A stretch of DNA of 64,000 nucleotides from CATQGW01 sp965242565. GTDB taxonomy: Bacteria > Chloroflexota > Dehalococcoidia > Bin125. Location of the stretch: the NCBI GenBank assembly GCA_965242565.1, contig OZ251457.1:1054001-1118000 (forward strand), written 5' to 3'. Below, one piece after another: positions 1-8,873 of this stretch. The notes below the pieces were generated by a model. It was not told the origin of the DNA, did no database searches, and worked only from the letters and a program-made list of their open reading frames with translations. A program made the position numbers and the translations under genes. Position 1 is the first letter of the stretch, and every line of letters starts with the position of its first letter.

Positions 1-844
1 CCAGCAGCCCGCGCTCGCGGGCCTGGCGAAGGGCGAGTTCCATCCGCTCGATGGCGAGCGGGTATTCGTCGCGGATGTAGATGAAGCCGTGCGATGCGCC
101 GGTGGCGCGTCCGGCGATGGCCATGCCCTCCACCACCAGGTGCGGATCGGATTCCATCAGCACGCGGTTGACGAATGCGCCGGGGTCGCCCTCGTCGGCG
201 TTGCAGACGAGGTATTTGGTGGGGCCGGGCGCGCCGAGCAGGAATTTCCATTTGCGTCCGGCGGGGAAGCCGCCGCCGCCGCGTCCGCCCACGCCCGCCG
301 CCTCGACGAGGTCGCAGATCGCGATCGGCTCCATCGTGATCGCGCGGTCCAGCGCGGCGTACGCGCCGTCGGCGATGGCTTCATCGATCCGTTCGGGATC
401 GATCACGCCCATGCGGCGCATCAGGCGGCGCTCCTGGAGGGACCAGAAGGGGGTGTCCTCAAGCCGCGGCGCGCCGTCGACGGTCGCGCCGCGCGAGCCG
501 ATCAGCCAGGGCGCGGCGTCGGCCGCGGGATTGTCGCCCAGCGCCGCCGCCAGCCAGGCGGCCGCATCGCCGGGCGCGACCGGTCCGTAGACCAGCGACG
601 CGCCGTCGCGCTCGACTTCAACGACCGGCTGGAGCCAGGAGAGGCCGAGCGTGCCGACGCGGACGAGTTCAACGTTATGTCCACTCGCGGCGACGGCCGC
701 CTCCAGCGCCTCCCAGAGCAGGTCCGCGCCGGCGGCGACCGAGGAGGTGCTGAGGTCCACACGGAGCAAGGGGCGCTCGGGCGCGCGGCGCGGTCCGGCT
801 TCCAGTTCGGCGGCCTCGCGCAGGGCGTCGTAGGCGGCGCTCAT
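1..844 (-). CDS. nuoF: NuoF-like NADH dehydrogenase / NAD-linked dehydrogenase flavoprotein subunit (partial, runs off left edge)
   Basis: The reading frame is open from an ATG at 844 to the window edge, giving about 281 residues. The first 170 or so residues look like the thioredoxin-like extension seen on some NuoF/HoxF/FdsB proteins. The flavoprotein core follows, with the glycine-rich FMN/NADH motif GRGGGGFPAGRKW and the motif NADEGDPGAF. These motifs are diagnostic for the subunit that binds NADH and FMN and passes electrons to FeS clusters. The start overlaps the stop of the NuoE gene (ATGA), so the two are translationally coupled. Whether the complex is respiratory complex I, a NAD-dependent formate dehydrogenase or a hydrogenase diaphorase depends on genes to the left, which are not visible. 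The C-terminal FeS domain is missing only because of the window edge. Confidence 0.93.
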   Translation of the reverse strand, partial: MSAAYDALREAAELEAGPRRAPERPLLRVDLSTSSVAAGADLLWEALEAAVAASGHNVELVRVGTLGLSWLQPVVEVERDGASLVYGPVAPGDAAAWLAAALGDNPAADAAPWLIGSRGATVDGAPRLEDTPFWSLQERRLMRRMGVIDPERIDEAIADGAYAALDRAITMEPIAICDLVEAAGVGGRGGGGFPAGRKWKFLLGAPGPTKYLVCNADEGDPGAFVNRVLMESDPHLVVEGMAIAGRATGASHGFIYIRDEYPLAIERMELALRQARERGLL

Positions 845-1404
845 GACGTCTCCTCAGGGTGGTCAGCATGTTCGGAGCCGTAGACGACTTCGGCGTCCAC
901 GAACGTAGCGGGAGCGATTTTGATCGGCTGGTCCGGCCACTCGACAACATCCTCGCCGGCGCGGATGCGCCGCGCCAGCTTCACTGTCTCCACCATCGTC
1001 AGCGGACCGACCACGCGCCCGTTGACCCAGACCATCGGCGCCCGTTCGCAGGTGCCGTTGCACTGCCCCAGCCACATCCCGTACTCGTCGTCCGCCCCGT
1101 TCTCGCCCAGCCGGCAGTCCAGCTCCGCCTCAAGGATGCGCCGCACCCGATCGCCGCCCACCACCCGGCAGGACGGTCCCGAGCACCAGGTGACGAGCGT
1201 CCTGGGCGGCGGCGAGTGGCGGAACTCCGAGTAGAAGGTAGCCGCGCCGTAGACCTGCGCGTCGGAGATGCGCAGGTGGCGCGCAATCAGCCGGATCGCG
1301 TCTTTGGAGATCCAGCCCAGCTGCTCTTGCGCCAGATGCAGCGCGCGCAACAGCTCGCCCTGCGCGCGCGGCAACTGCTGCAACAGACCGGCAAACCGCT
1401 CCAT
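841..1404 (-). CDS. nuoE: NuoE-like 2Fe-2S thioredoxin-fold subunit
   Basis: This 187-residue protein matches the usual size of the 24-kDa subunit of complex I or of NAD-linked formate dehydrogenase (FdsG). The N-terminal helical part (residues 1-65) is followed by a thioredoxin-like domain carrying the four cluster ligands C74, C79, C115 and C119 in the pattern CxxxxC...CxxxC (WCSGPSC and GQCNGTC). It holds a 2Fe-2S cluster next to the FMN of NuoF. It ends in a four-base overlap with the NuoF start. An 81-nt gap separates it from the small unknown gene upstream, so a promoter there is possible. Family assignment is firm; the parent complex is not determined. Confidence 0.93.
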   Translation of the reverse strand: MERFAGLLQQLPRAQGELLRALHLAQEQLGWISKDAIRLIARHLRISDAQVYGAATFYSEFRHSPPPRTLVTWCSGPSCRVVGGDRVRRILEAELDCRLGENGADDEYGMWLGQCNGTCERAPMVWVNGRVVGPLTMVETVKLARRIRAGEDVVEWPDQPIKIAPATFVDAEVVYGSEHADHPEETS

Positions 1405-1485
1405 GGCGAACCTCGGCGTCCACCGCCCTCAAACAGGCGGCCCCCGCAGGCTATCCGCGCGCGGATGCTCGGACAAGACCGCCGC

Positions 1486-1857
1486 TCAGCGCGCCAACGG
1501 CTCCAGCCAGTAGGTGCGCCCGGCCGGCGGACCCGTGATGTGGTCGATGCGCAGCGCGAGTTCGGCCTGGCGCGGAGAGCGCAGCACGACCTCGGGCTGG
1601 TCGGCGTGGAAGAGCGCTTCGAGCGCGCCGCGCGGCGCGACGTCGGTGAGGCGCAGCGCATACGCCTCGCCGACCCGCACCGTTGACTGATCGGCGACCC
1701 GCCCGCGCGCCAGCAGCGAGCCGCTGGGGGTCAGAATCGCGCAGCTCAGCGGGCCGTCGGCCTTGCGTCGCTGCTGCGGCGTCCGCTCCGTCCGGTCGCG
1801 CTCCGCCGCCGCCCCGATCAGCGCCGGCGCCTCCAACTGTCCAACTGCCTGAACCAT
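1486..1857 (-). CDS. Hypothetical protein upstream of nuoE
   Basis: I do not recognise this 123-residue protein. The sequence has an ordinary amino-acid mix (for example TPSGSLLARG and RIDHITGPP), unlike the arginine-rich shadow frames here, which supports real coding. I chose the ATG at 1857 because GAGAGA lies just upstream; an ATG at 1911 would add 18 residues and would sit only 3 bp after the stop of the Doc-like gene. No signal peptide or membrane segment is visible. Its position between the toxin module and nuoE gives no clear functional hint. Confidence 0.5.
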   Translation of the reverse strand: MVQAVGQLEAPALIGAAAERDRTERTPQQRRKADGPLSCAILTPSGSLLARGRVADQSTVRVGEAYALRLTDVAPRGALEALFHADQPEVVLRSPRQAELALRIDHITGPPAGRTYWLEPLAR

Positions 1858-1914
1858 GGTCTCTCGCCCGCGCCCGCCGCCCGATTCGACTGTGAACCAC
1901 AACCCCGCCATCCG

Positions 1915-2481
1915 TCAAGTGCCCCAGCCGCGAAACGCCGTCTGGTCCCCTGTGTATTCCGTTGGGGTACCGAGCAGGCGACTGAAGCGGTTGCCGTCGG
2001 CGTCGACCCAGTCTCCGATCGCAGCATGATCAGCCGTGCTGAGCGCGTCTCGCCAGCGCTCGAGACGCGGCGCGTTCGCAAGCCAGGCGAGGCGCACGGC
2101 GCGACGGGTGAAGAACCCGATCGCGGCATCGCGGTCGATCGAGCCGTCGGCCACGGCGATGCTGAAGTCGTAGAGCTCGTCGTCGCCGACCAGCAGCAGC
2201 GCGCCGTTGATGTCGAGAAAGTACTCGGCCGCAGTCAGCGCGAAGCGCTTGTTGCCGTCGACGAACGGGTGGTTGCGGTTGAGGTGATAGTGCAGCACCG
2301 CGGCCTTGCACGGAAGCGTCCGGTGATGCGGCCAGCGCGGCTGCGCGAGCGCGCTGGACAGCATCGCCTCGCCCTCGCCGCCGCGCAGCTGGAAGGCGGG
2401 CGAGCCGGGGAAGACGCGGCGGGTCAGTTCGGCGACGATCCGCCGCGCCTCGTGGTCATCGAGGTAGCGAAGCCGCGGCAT
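1915..2481 (-). CDS. doc: Fic/Doc-family protein (death-on-curing type toxin)
   Basis: The 188-residue protein contains the Fic-fold active-site loop HPFVDGNKR at residues 71-79. The NKR ending is the Doc version of the motif. In phage P1 Doc it goes with phosphorylation of elongation factor Tu rather than AMP transfer, as in canonical Fic proteins ending GNGR. The preceding helix (around NRN, residues 68-70) and the following helix AAEYFLDIN fit the family. No N-terminal inhibitory helix motif is obvious. A 64-residue basic protein is encoded 20 bp upstream and is the likely antitoxin. The substrate is inferred from the motif only. Confidence 0.88.
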   Translation of the reverse strand: MPRLRYLDDHEARRIVAELTRRVFPGSPAFQLRGGEGEAMLSSALAQPRWPHHRTLPCKAAVLHYHLNRNHPFVDGNKRFALTAAEYFLDINGALLLVGDDELYDFSIAVADGSIDRDAAIGFFTRRAVRLAWLANAPRLERWRDALSTADHAAIGDWVDADGNRFSRLLGTPTEYTGDQTAFRGWGT

Positions 2482-2501
2482 GGCGGAAGCCGTGCGCGCG
2501 G

Positions 2502-2696
2502 CTAGCTGTCGGCGAGGCGGAGCAGCACGGCGCGGCGGCGCTCGATCACGGCCGCGAGCGACTCGCTGCGGGCGCGGCGGCGCGCGGCGCTGCGGGCGCG
2601 GCCATCCGCCTCACGCGACTCGGCGGCGTAGGTCGGGGCCTGTTCGGCGACGCGGCGGTCGCTGCGCTGCTGGTCGGGGCGCTGCTGGGCGGTCAT
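2502..2696 (-). CDS. Putative antitoxin partner of the Doc-like toxin
   Basis: A 64-residue, highly charged protein (ATG at 2696, TAG at 2502) rich in Arg, Ala and Glu, predicted to be almost wholly helical. It lies 20 bp upstream of the Doc-like gene in the same direction. That is the usual antitoxin-first order. I see no ribbon-helix-helix or Phd/YefM signature. The role is therefore inferred from size, charge and position. Intergenic DNA on its upstream side (2697-2855) is shared with the divergent SDR gene and would hold both promoters. Confidence 0.55.
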   Translation of the reverse strand: MTAQQRPDQQRSDRRVAEQAPTYAAESREADGRARSAARRRARSESLAAVIERRRAVLLRLADS

Positions 2697-2855
2697 GGCG
2701 GCTCTCGCATTCCGTTCGTTCAGTGCAAATGTACCAGAACCGACGCGCCGCCGCAGCGAGCCTCCCCACCCAACGAACTGCTGGCTGTATCCTGCCCGAC
2801 AGCCGACCAACAACCAAAGTGTAATCCGGCGGCAACTGAACAGGAGCGGAACAAC

Positions 2856-3806
2856 ATGGCAGACCGACTGGCCGGGCAAGTGGCAATCGTGACCGGCGCA
2901 GGACGCGGCATCGGCCGCGGCCACGCCCTGCTGCTCGCCGAAGAAGGCGCGTCCGTGATCGTCAACGACTACGGCGGCGGCGCGGGCGGCGAAGCCGACG
3001 GCGAGGCCGGGCCGGCCGATGAAGTCGTCGCCGCGATCAAGGACGCCGGCGGCAACGCCGCCGCCAACTACGACTCGGTCTCCGACATGGACGCCGGCGA
3101 GCGCATGGTGCAGCAGGCGCTGGACGAGTTCGGGCGGCTCGACATCGTGGTCAACAACGCCGGCATCCTGCGCGACCGCATGGTCTTCAACATGAGCGAG
3201 GAAGAGTGGGATGTCGTCGTCGCCGTCCACCTCAAGGGCCACTTCACCGTCACCAAATTCGCCGCCCAGGTCTTCCGCCAGCAGCGCTCCGGGCGGATCG
3301 TGACCACCTCCTCCGAGTCCGGGCTCGGCAACATGGGGCAGGCCAACTACGCCGCGGCCAAGGAGGGCATCATCGGCCTGACCCGCACGCTGGCGCGCGA
3401 CCTCGGGCGCTACGGCGTCACCGCCAACTCGATCCGCCCCCGCGCCGGCACCCGTCTGACGCTGACCGAAGAGCTGGCGGAGGCGCAGCGCCGCGCCCGC
3501 GAAGCGGGGCTGGCCTCGGGCGACGCCGGCGACATCGGCTTCGGCGAGGACCGCCAGGCGCTGATGGCCCCGGAAAACGTCTCCCCGTTCGTCGTCTGGC
3601 TCTGCACCGACGCCGCGGCCAACATCAACGGGCGCGACTTCCTCGTCTGGGGCAACGAGATCGGCATGTACTCGCTGCCCAAGGTGGAGGCCGCGATCTA
3701 CGCCCAGGGCGCGTCCTGGACGCTCGACCAGCTCGACGCCGTCGCCCCGCAGTCGTTCCTCGGCGCGCAGAAAAACCTCTGGCCCGCCCAGGCCCCCAAG
3801 AGCTAA
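2856..3806 (+). CDS. Short-chain dehydrogenase/reductase (multifunctional beta-oxidation HSD-type)
   Basis: This 316-residue SDR has the NAD(P)-binding motif TGAGRGIG (residues 13-20), the NNAG motif at 100-103 and the catalytic Tyr165/Lys169 pair in YAAAK, with Ser152 or Ser153 upstream. The N-terminus and the segment reading VNDYGGG resemble the D-3-hydroxyacyl-CoA dehydrogenase branch related to 17-beta-HSD type 4. Oxidation of a 3-hydroxyacyl-CoA is therefore plausible, but the substrate is inferred. The start follows AGGAGCGG at 2842-2849. The next gene, a dienelactone hydrolase, starts 41 bp after its stop and is probably co-transcribed. It is longer than simple SDRs (about 250 residues) because of an insert and a C-terminal extension after residue 260. 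Confidence 0.88.
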   Translation: MADRLAGQVAIVTGAGRGIGRGHALLLAEEGASVIVNDYGGGAGGEADGEAGPADEVVAAIKDAGGNAAANYDSVSDMDAGERMVQQALDEFGRLDIVVNNAGILRDRMVFNMSEEEWDVVVAVHLKGHFTVTKFAAQVFRQQRSGRIVTTSSESGLGNMGQANYAAAKEGIIGLTRTLARDLGRYGVTANSIRPRAGTRLTLTEELAEAQRRAREAGLASGDAGDIGFGEDRQALMAPENVSPFVVWLCTDAAANINGRDFLVWGNEIGMYSLPKVEAAIYAQGASWTLDQLDAVAPQSFLGAQKNLWPAQAPKS

Positions 3807-3847
3807 CTCCCCCCAACGCCGACAACGCCGACCAAAGGAGTCCGACG

Positions 3848-4543
3848 ATGGCGATCCTGTCCTACGAGTACATCAACTTCCCGGCCAACGGCGGCGACGC
3901 CAACGGCTACCTCGCCCGCCCCGCCGAGGGCGGTCCCTTCCCCGGCGTGGTGGTGATTCAGGAGTGGTGGGGCCTCAACCCCAACATCTGCGACATCGCC
4001 AACCGGATCGCCGCCGAGGGTTATGTCGCGCTCGCGCCCGACCTCTACCACGGCCAAATCACCGCCGAGCCCGATGAGGCGCAGAAGATCATGATGGGCC
4101 TCGAAGAACCCAGCGCGCTGGTCGACATGAACGGCGCGGTCGCCGCGCTCCAGGCGCGCGACGATGTGCGCAGCGACAGCATCGGCGTGACCGGCTTCTG
4201 CCTCGGCGGCGGCATGTCCCTCCTGCTCGCCATGCACAACCCCGCCGTGCGCGCCGCCGCGCCCTTCTACGGCATCCCCGGCGAGGGGATGGGCGCAGCG
4301 TCGCAGATTGAGGGTGCGGTGACGGGGTTTTTCGCGGGCAAGGACGACTGGGTCAACGCCGACGCCGTCGCCTCCATCCGCTCCGCCCTCGAAGACAACA
4401 ACATCCGCCACCGACTCCACACCTACGAAGGCGCCGAGCACGGCTTCTTCAACGACACCAACCCCGGCGCCTACCACCCGGAGGCCGCCGACGACGCCTG
4501 GACAAAACTAAAAGCATTCTTCGCCGCCGAACTCCAGCCCTAA
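3848..4543 (+). CDS. Dienelactone hydrolase family protein
   Basis: This 231-residue alpha/beta hydrolase has the dienelactone hydrolase triad: Cys118 in GFCLGGG, Asp166/Asp167 in GKDDW and His198 in EHGF. Use of Cys as nucleophile is typical of the family, which opens dienelactones or cleaves related esters in ring-degradation pathways. The ATG at 3848 is preceded by AAAGGAG at 3833-3839. The frame is also open far upstream inside the SDR gene, but that part is a shadow. It forms a two-gene unit with the SDR. The true substrate is not known from sequence alone. Confidence 0.9.
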   Translation: MAILSYEYINFPANGGDANGYLARPAEGGPFPGVVVIQEWWGLNPNICDIANRIAAEGYVALAPDLYHGQITAEPDEAQKIMMGLEEPSALVDMNGAVAALQARDDVRSDSIGVTGFCLGGGMSLLLAMHNPAVRAAAPFYGIPGEGMGAASQIEGAVTGFFAGKDDWVNADAVASIRSALEDNNIRHRLHTYEGAEHGFFNDTNPGAYHPEAADDAWTKLKAFFAAELQP

Positions 4544-5212
4544 CCCCACCTCCGCTCCCGTCACACCCGCGCTTGCCGCGGAGCCTGCCCCCGGCCTGAA
4601 CGGGGGTATCTCGACGCGAACAGCACCAACCCCACTCTCCGCTCCCTCCCGTCCTACCCGCACCCCCACTTCCGTCCTACCTGCGCTTGCCACGGAGCCT
4701 GCCCCCGGCCTGAACGGGGGCATCTCGACGCGAACAGCACCAACCCCACTCTCCACTCCCCTGCCGCCGTTCCCGCAGCCCCACCCTCCTCGCCATTCCC
4801 GCGCCCCTTCCCCTCCGTCATTCCCGCCCCCGAGCGGGAATCGGCCCCACACCGCCCCCAACCCCCACGCGCGCCCAAAACATCCGCCGCCCTCCTTCCG
4901 TCGCCCCAGACTTGATCTGGAGCCTGCCCCCGGCTCGAACGGGGGGGCAAACCCAACCCCGCTCGCAGCACCAACCCCCCGCACTACCTCCTCCCGTCAT
5001 TCCCGCGCCCCCTCTCCCCCGTCATTCCCGCGCCCCTTCCCCTCCGTCATTCCTGCGCCCGAGCGGGAATCGGCCCCAAACCACCTCCGTCGCCCCAGAC
5101 TTGATCTGGAGCCTGCCCCCGGCTCGAACGGGGGCCCAAACCCAACCCCACCCGCAGCGCAAAAGCCCCAATCCCCACCCAACCGTGATACCGTCGCCTC
5201 TCCCAATAGAAC
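4544..5212. repeat. Intergenic region built from dispersed palindromic repeats
   Basis: No gene is visible in these 669 bases. It holds several copies of a motif around GCCCCAGACTTGATCTGG, which is an inverted repeat with a CTTGA centre. It also holds copies of GAGCCTGCCCCCGG...GAACGGGGG and of CGTCATTCC followed by CGAGCGGGAATCGGCCCC. The same families recur at 8.6, 35.3 and 39.5-40.4 kb. Long open frames here are proline-rich translations of the repeats and should not be annotated as proteins. Confidence 0.8.
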
Positions 5213-5230
5213 ATGAGAGCGAGCACCCAC

Positions 5231-6094
5231 ATGCCCACCTCCCCCCAACGACGCACCCGCATCCGCCGCGCCCACCAACTCCGCCAACAAGGCAACACCC
5301 TCCGCCAAATCGCCCAACACCTCAACGTCGCCCACTCCACCATCGCCGACGACCTCAAACTGCTCGAAACCCAACGAAACGAGCTGACCAACACCATCGC
5401 CCACGACCTCCTGCTCGAACACACCCTCCAACTCCGCGACCGCGTCCTCAAACTGCGCCAACAAGACCCCCTCCACCCCCTCCAACGCTTCCCCATCACC
5501 GACGAACTCGGCCGCAAGAAAACCCGCGCCTCCGAAGCCACAGCCGGCGAAATCGCCCGCTTCTACGCCCTCCACGAGCGCGCCCTCAACCACGCCGAGC
5601 GCGAATACCGCTACGCCCTCCAACAACTCGCCCACGCCGACATCCAAATCGACGCCGAACAAGACCCCCTCGACTACCCCGACGACCAACTCGCCGCCCA
5701 AGAACCCCCCGCCCAGCCCGCCCAACCCGTGCAGCCCGCGCAGCCGAACAACCCCGAACAACCCCGAACAACCCTGAACAGACCCGAACACACCCAAACC
5801 ATCCCCGACCGCGCAACACCCACCCGACCAGATAAGACCGTCCCCCAACCCGCCCCCAAACACCCCGCACAACCCCGAACAAACCCGACCAAACTCGAAC
5901 AATCCCGACCGCCCGCCGAACGACTCACCCACGCCCAACTCACCGAACTGCTCGAAACCCACCCGCCCGACATCAACGCCCTCAACAACCTCCTCCGGCA
6001 CCCCGAACGCTTCCCCGACTACCCCCCGGGCCTGCTCAACCTGTTCAAGGACATCATCGCCAAAGCCGTCAACGCCGCCCACAAAGCAGCCTGA
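5231..6094 (+). CDS. Helix-turn-helix protein with coiled-coil and Pro-rich repeat-like region
   Basis: This 287-residue protein is of unknown function. Residues 1-55 form a resolvase/terminase-like HTH (LRQIAQHLNVAHSTIADDL), suggesting DNA binding. Residues 55-150 are charged and helical, probably a coiled coil. Residues 160-235 are low-complexity Pro/Gln/Asn/Thr, encoded by DNA that resembles the intergenic AACCCCGAACA-type repeats at 42.0-42.2 kb. A short helical C-terminal domain follows (TELLETHPPDINALNNLL). I chose ATG 5231, preceded by GAGAGCGAG; ATG 5213 is also in frame. It could be a small-terminase-like or regulatory protein, but no phage genes flank it. Confidence 0.7.
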   Translation: MPTSPQRRTRIRRAHQLRQQGNTLRQIAQHLNVAHSTIADDLKLLETQRNELTNTIAHDLLLEHTLQLRDRVLKLRQQDPLHPLQRFPITDELGRKKTRASEATAGEIARFYALHERALNHAEREYRYALQQLAHADIQIDAEQDPLDYPDDQLAAQEPPAQPAQPVQPAQPNNPEQPRTTLNRPEHTQTIPDRATPTRPDKTVPQPAPKHPAQPRTNPTKLEQSRPPAERLTHAQLTELLETHPPDINALNNLLRHPERFPDYPPGLLNLFKDIIAKAVNAAHKAA

Positions 6095-6191
6095 ACGCAC
6101 CCCGACCGCGCCGACCGCGGCCGCAGCCCCCAACAGAGCCGGTGAACAGGCCGATGAACAGACCGGCGCGACCGAACGCGCGCCGCGCCCC

Positions 6192-6524
6192 CTACAGCTC
6201 CAGCATCCCCGTCTCGCCGTGCTCTTCCTCGTCGTCCAGCTCCTCATCCGCGCCCAGACCGACGCCGATGTAGACGAAGCCCCCAGCAGCCAGGCCGATG
6301 AACAGGCCCGCGGCGATGATGATCCACAGCAGCCAGGCGTCGAACCCGCCGTTCGCGCTGCTCAGGTGCTGATTCCCAGCGCCCAGATTGATCAGAATCG
6401 CATGCACCACCACCCCCAGCACCCCACCCACCACCATCCCCGGCGCCAGCAGCGCCATCTGAATCAGCGGCGGCGCATCCTTCAACCACTGCGGCATCAT
6501 GAACGGCGGAACCAGCGGCGGCAT
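6192..6524 (-). CDS. Small membrane protein, two transmembrane segments
   Basis: A 110-residue protein with two clear hydrophobic segments. The first is around residues 22-46 (MALLAPGMVVGGVLGVVVHA) and the second around 64-88 (LLWIIIAAGLFIGLAAGGF). It ends in an acidic cytoplasmic-type tail rich in Glu and Asp (DEELDDEEEH). I do not recognise the family. It is divergent from the solute-binding protein gene, with about 100 bp between them that could hold both promoters. Confidence 0.7.
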   Translation of the reverse strand: MPPLVPPFMMPQWLKDAPPLIQMALLAPGMVVGGVLGVVVHAILINLGAGNQHLSSANGGFDAWLLWIIIAAGLFIGLAAGGFVYIGVGLGADEELDDEEEHGETGMLEL

Positions 6525-6624
6525 CGCGTCCTCCCTGCGCTGCGCAAACTCAATCGCCGCCAGTATCGCAACCCAAACGCTCTCGCGCTACCCCATCGCC
6601 CGCCGCCCGTCTAAGCTCAGTCCT

Positions 6625-8625
6625 ATGCCCACACCGCTCCACCGACACCTCAGCCGCCGCCAATTGCTCCGCCGCAGCGCCGCCGCCGGCCTCGGCGCAA
6701 CCGCCCTCGCACTGGTCGGATGCAGCTCCGACGACGAACAGCAAGCCGAGCTCGAACAGCAAACCGCCGCGCAGACCCAACAGCAGACCGAACCCCCCAC
6801 GCCCCCGCCCCAACAATCCGCCCAGCAGCAGACCGCCCAACAGACCGACCAGCAGACCGCAGACGACGACGCTCAGCAGGACCAAGCCGAACAACAGGCG
6901 GAACCCGAGCCCGCCGACGCCGCGCCCACCGGCCCCGCGCCCGGCGGCGTCATGCGCGTCTGGATGCCCATCGAACGCTTCGACACCTGGGACCCCCACC
7001 GCTCCCGCTACCGCTACGCCCAGAGCATCCACAGCTTCGTCTACAGCCGCATCCTGCAGCCCGCCGACCCGCACTCCGGCGAACTCGCCGCCGACCTCTG
7101 CGCGCTGCCCGAAACGCCCGACCAAACCACTTATGTCTTCACCCTCAACCCCGAAGCCCGCTTCTGGAACCAGCCGCCCACCGACGGACGCGCAGTCGAC
7201 GTCGAAGACATCCAACGCAACATCGAGCGCCAGCAGGCCGGGCTGACCGCCGAAGGCGAGCCGGACCCGCGCCTCTACCGCAGCCGCGACTGGAACCGTG
7301 CCGCCTTCGCCCCTGCCGACGACGGCGCGTTCACCCTCACCACCGACGCCACCGACGCCCCCTTCCTCGCTTCCGTCGTCGCCTCCCCCTTCGCCTGGAT
7401 CATCAGCCGCGAAGCACTCGATGATTCCGTCGCCGGCTGGCTCGACTCGCCCTACGACCACGCCCAGGTCTCCGGCAGCGGTCCCTACGTCCCGCTCCGC
7501 TACGACCCCGGCTTCGACCTCGCCCTGCGCCGCTCCGACAACTGGTGGGGACCCCCCGTCTGGCCCGACGCCATCATCCTCGCCGGCGGCAACAGCGATA
7601 ACCTGCTCAACCGCTACGACGACGCCACCATCGACCGCGCCGACTTCCCCCTGACCAACGCCGCCATCGAGCAACTCCGCGAGCAGTACCCCCAACACAC
7701 GCCCTTCGAGCAGCCGCTCGACGCGCCCGTTCAACTGCTCGCACCGCTCGACGACAACCCCGCCGCAGCGCTCGGCGATCCGCGCCTCATCCGCGCGCTC
7801 TCCGTCGCCGTCGACCGCCAACGCCTGATCGACCGCCTCTACGGCGGCGAGGGGCGGCCCTCCGGCCCGCTCCCTTGGTACCTCGACGGCTGGGCCATGA
7901 GCGGCGACCGCCTCGCCGACTTCCCCGGCTACCGCGCCGCACGCGCGGACGACCTCGCCGAGGCCCAGCAGCTCATCTCCGCCGCCGGCGGCGCAGACAC
8001 GATCGACCGAACCCCGTTCGTCGTCGCCGACCTCTTCGAGGGCTACTTCCCCGGCGTCGGCTCCTACCTGCGCGATCAACTACAGGAAGCGACCGGCCTC
8101 ACCCTCAACCTGAGCTACCGCCCCTTCGCCGACGCGCTCGATCAACTCCGCGACGGCGAGCGTTTCCTCTTCCTCGGCTGGGGCGCATCGCCCGGCAGCC
8201 CCGATCCCACCGACGACTGGCGCAACACGTTGCACTCCCAGGGCGCCGACAACTGGGGCGGCTTCGCGGACCCCGAAATCGACAGCCTCATCGAGCAAAT
8301 GCGAACCACCTTCGACCTCGACGCCCGCCGCGACCTCTGCCGCCAGGCCCAGACCCGCCTGCTCAACGGCGATGCCGTCGACTGGCGCCACAACCTCGCC
8401 AACGGCCTCCAACTCGGCCTCGCCCAACCCTGGCTCCACCTCGACCCCCGCGCCCTCGCCTATGCCTGGTCCGCCCAGCACCTCGCCACCAGCTGGCTCG
8501 ACACCGGCGAGACCTCCGCCTACCCCGCCGACCTCCGCCCCCTCCCCCAACCCGGCGAAGACGACCCAACCGAAGACCAGTCATCCAACCAACAGTCAGC
8601 CGACACAGCGGACAGCGAGGAGTAA
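6625..8625 (+). CDS. ABC transporter substrate-binding protein, family 5 (peptide/nickel type)
   Basis: This 666-residue protein begins with a twin-arginine signal (SRRQLLRRS, residues 10-18) that ends in a lipobox with Cys33 (ALVGC). It would be exported folded by Tat and lipid-anchored outside the membrane. A Gln/Glu-rich linker (about residues 38-95) tethers the binding domain. That domain shows family-5 solute-binding features: an N-terminal stretch reading FDTWDPHRS, an inner repeat with FTLNPEARFWN, and the C-terminal ALSVAVDRQRLIDRLYGG. The ligand is probably a peptide or other oligomer and cannot be named. No permease or ATPase genes lie next to it, so this is an orphan receptor here. 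The ATG at 6625 is chosen because it makes a complete Tat/lipoprotein signal; upstream codons are a shadow. Confidence 0.9.
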   Translation: MPTPLHRHLSRRQLLRRSAAAGLGATALALVGCSSDDEQQAELEQQTAAQTQQQTEPPTPPPQQSAQQQTAQQTDQQTADDDAQQDQAEQQAEPEPADAAPTGPAPGGVMRVWMPIERFDTWDPHRSRYRYAQSIHSFVYSRILQPADPHSGELAADLCALPETPDQTTYVFTLNPEARFWNQPPTDGRAVDVEDIQRNIERQQAGLTAEGEPDPRLYRSRDWNRAAFAPADDGAFTLTTDATDAPFLASVVASPFAWIISREALDDSVAGWLDSPYDHAQVSGSGPYVPLRYDPGFDLALRRSDNWWGPPVWPDAIILAGGNSDNLLNRYDDATIDRADFPLTNAAIEQLREQYPQHTPFEQPLDAPVQLLAPLDDNPAAALGDPRLIRALSVAVDRQRLIDRLYGGEGRPSGPLPWYLDGWAMSGDRLADFPGYRAARADDLAEAQQLISAAGGADTIDRTPFVVADLFEGYFPGVGSYLRDQLQEATGLTLNLSYRPFADALDQLRDGERFLFLGWGASPGSPDPTDDWRNTLHSQGADNWGGFADPEIDSLIEQMRTTFDLDARRDLCRQAQTRLLNGDAVDWRHNLANGLQLGLAQPWLHLDPRALAYAWSAQHLATSWLDTGETSAYPADLRPLPQPGEDDPTEDQSSNQQSADTADSEE

Positions 8626-8873
8626 GACCTCACCTTCCGTCATTCCCCCACCCATCCTCCGTCATGCCAGCCCCCACCCTCCGTCATGCCCGCCCCCGAG
8701 CGGGAATCGGCCCCGAGCTGCCTCCAATTCCCGTCATTCCAGCCCCAAAATTCCGTCATTCCAGCGCCTTTTTCCGTCATTCCAGCGCACGCTGGAATCC
8801 AAACCCAACCCCCTTCGCAGCACCAAGGACCCGAACCTCCCCCATCACCCCCACTCCCCGTGCCCAGCGCCGC
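8626..8873. repeat. Short intergenic repeat cluster (CGTCATTCC family)
   Basis: The 248 bases between two converging genes contain at least six copies of CGTCAT(T/G)CC, some paired with CGAGCGGGAATCGG or CGCACGCTGGAATCC. Such pairs are partial inverted repeats. No gene is visible. A role as bidirectional transcription stop is possible, but no U-rich tract follows. Confidence 0.7.

Noticed and set aside
4654..5200. Several open frames in the repeat-rich intergenic regions (also 8.7, 35.5 and 39.7 kb)
   Set aside because: They translate the same dispersed repeats (VAPDLIWG- and VIPAPER-like peptides) and have no start signals.
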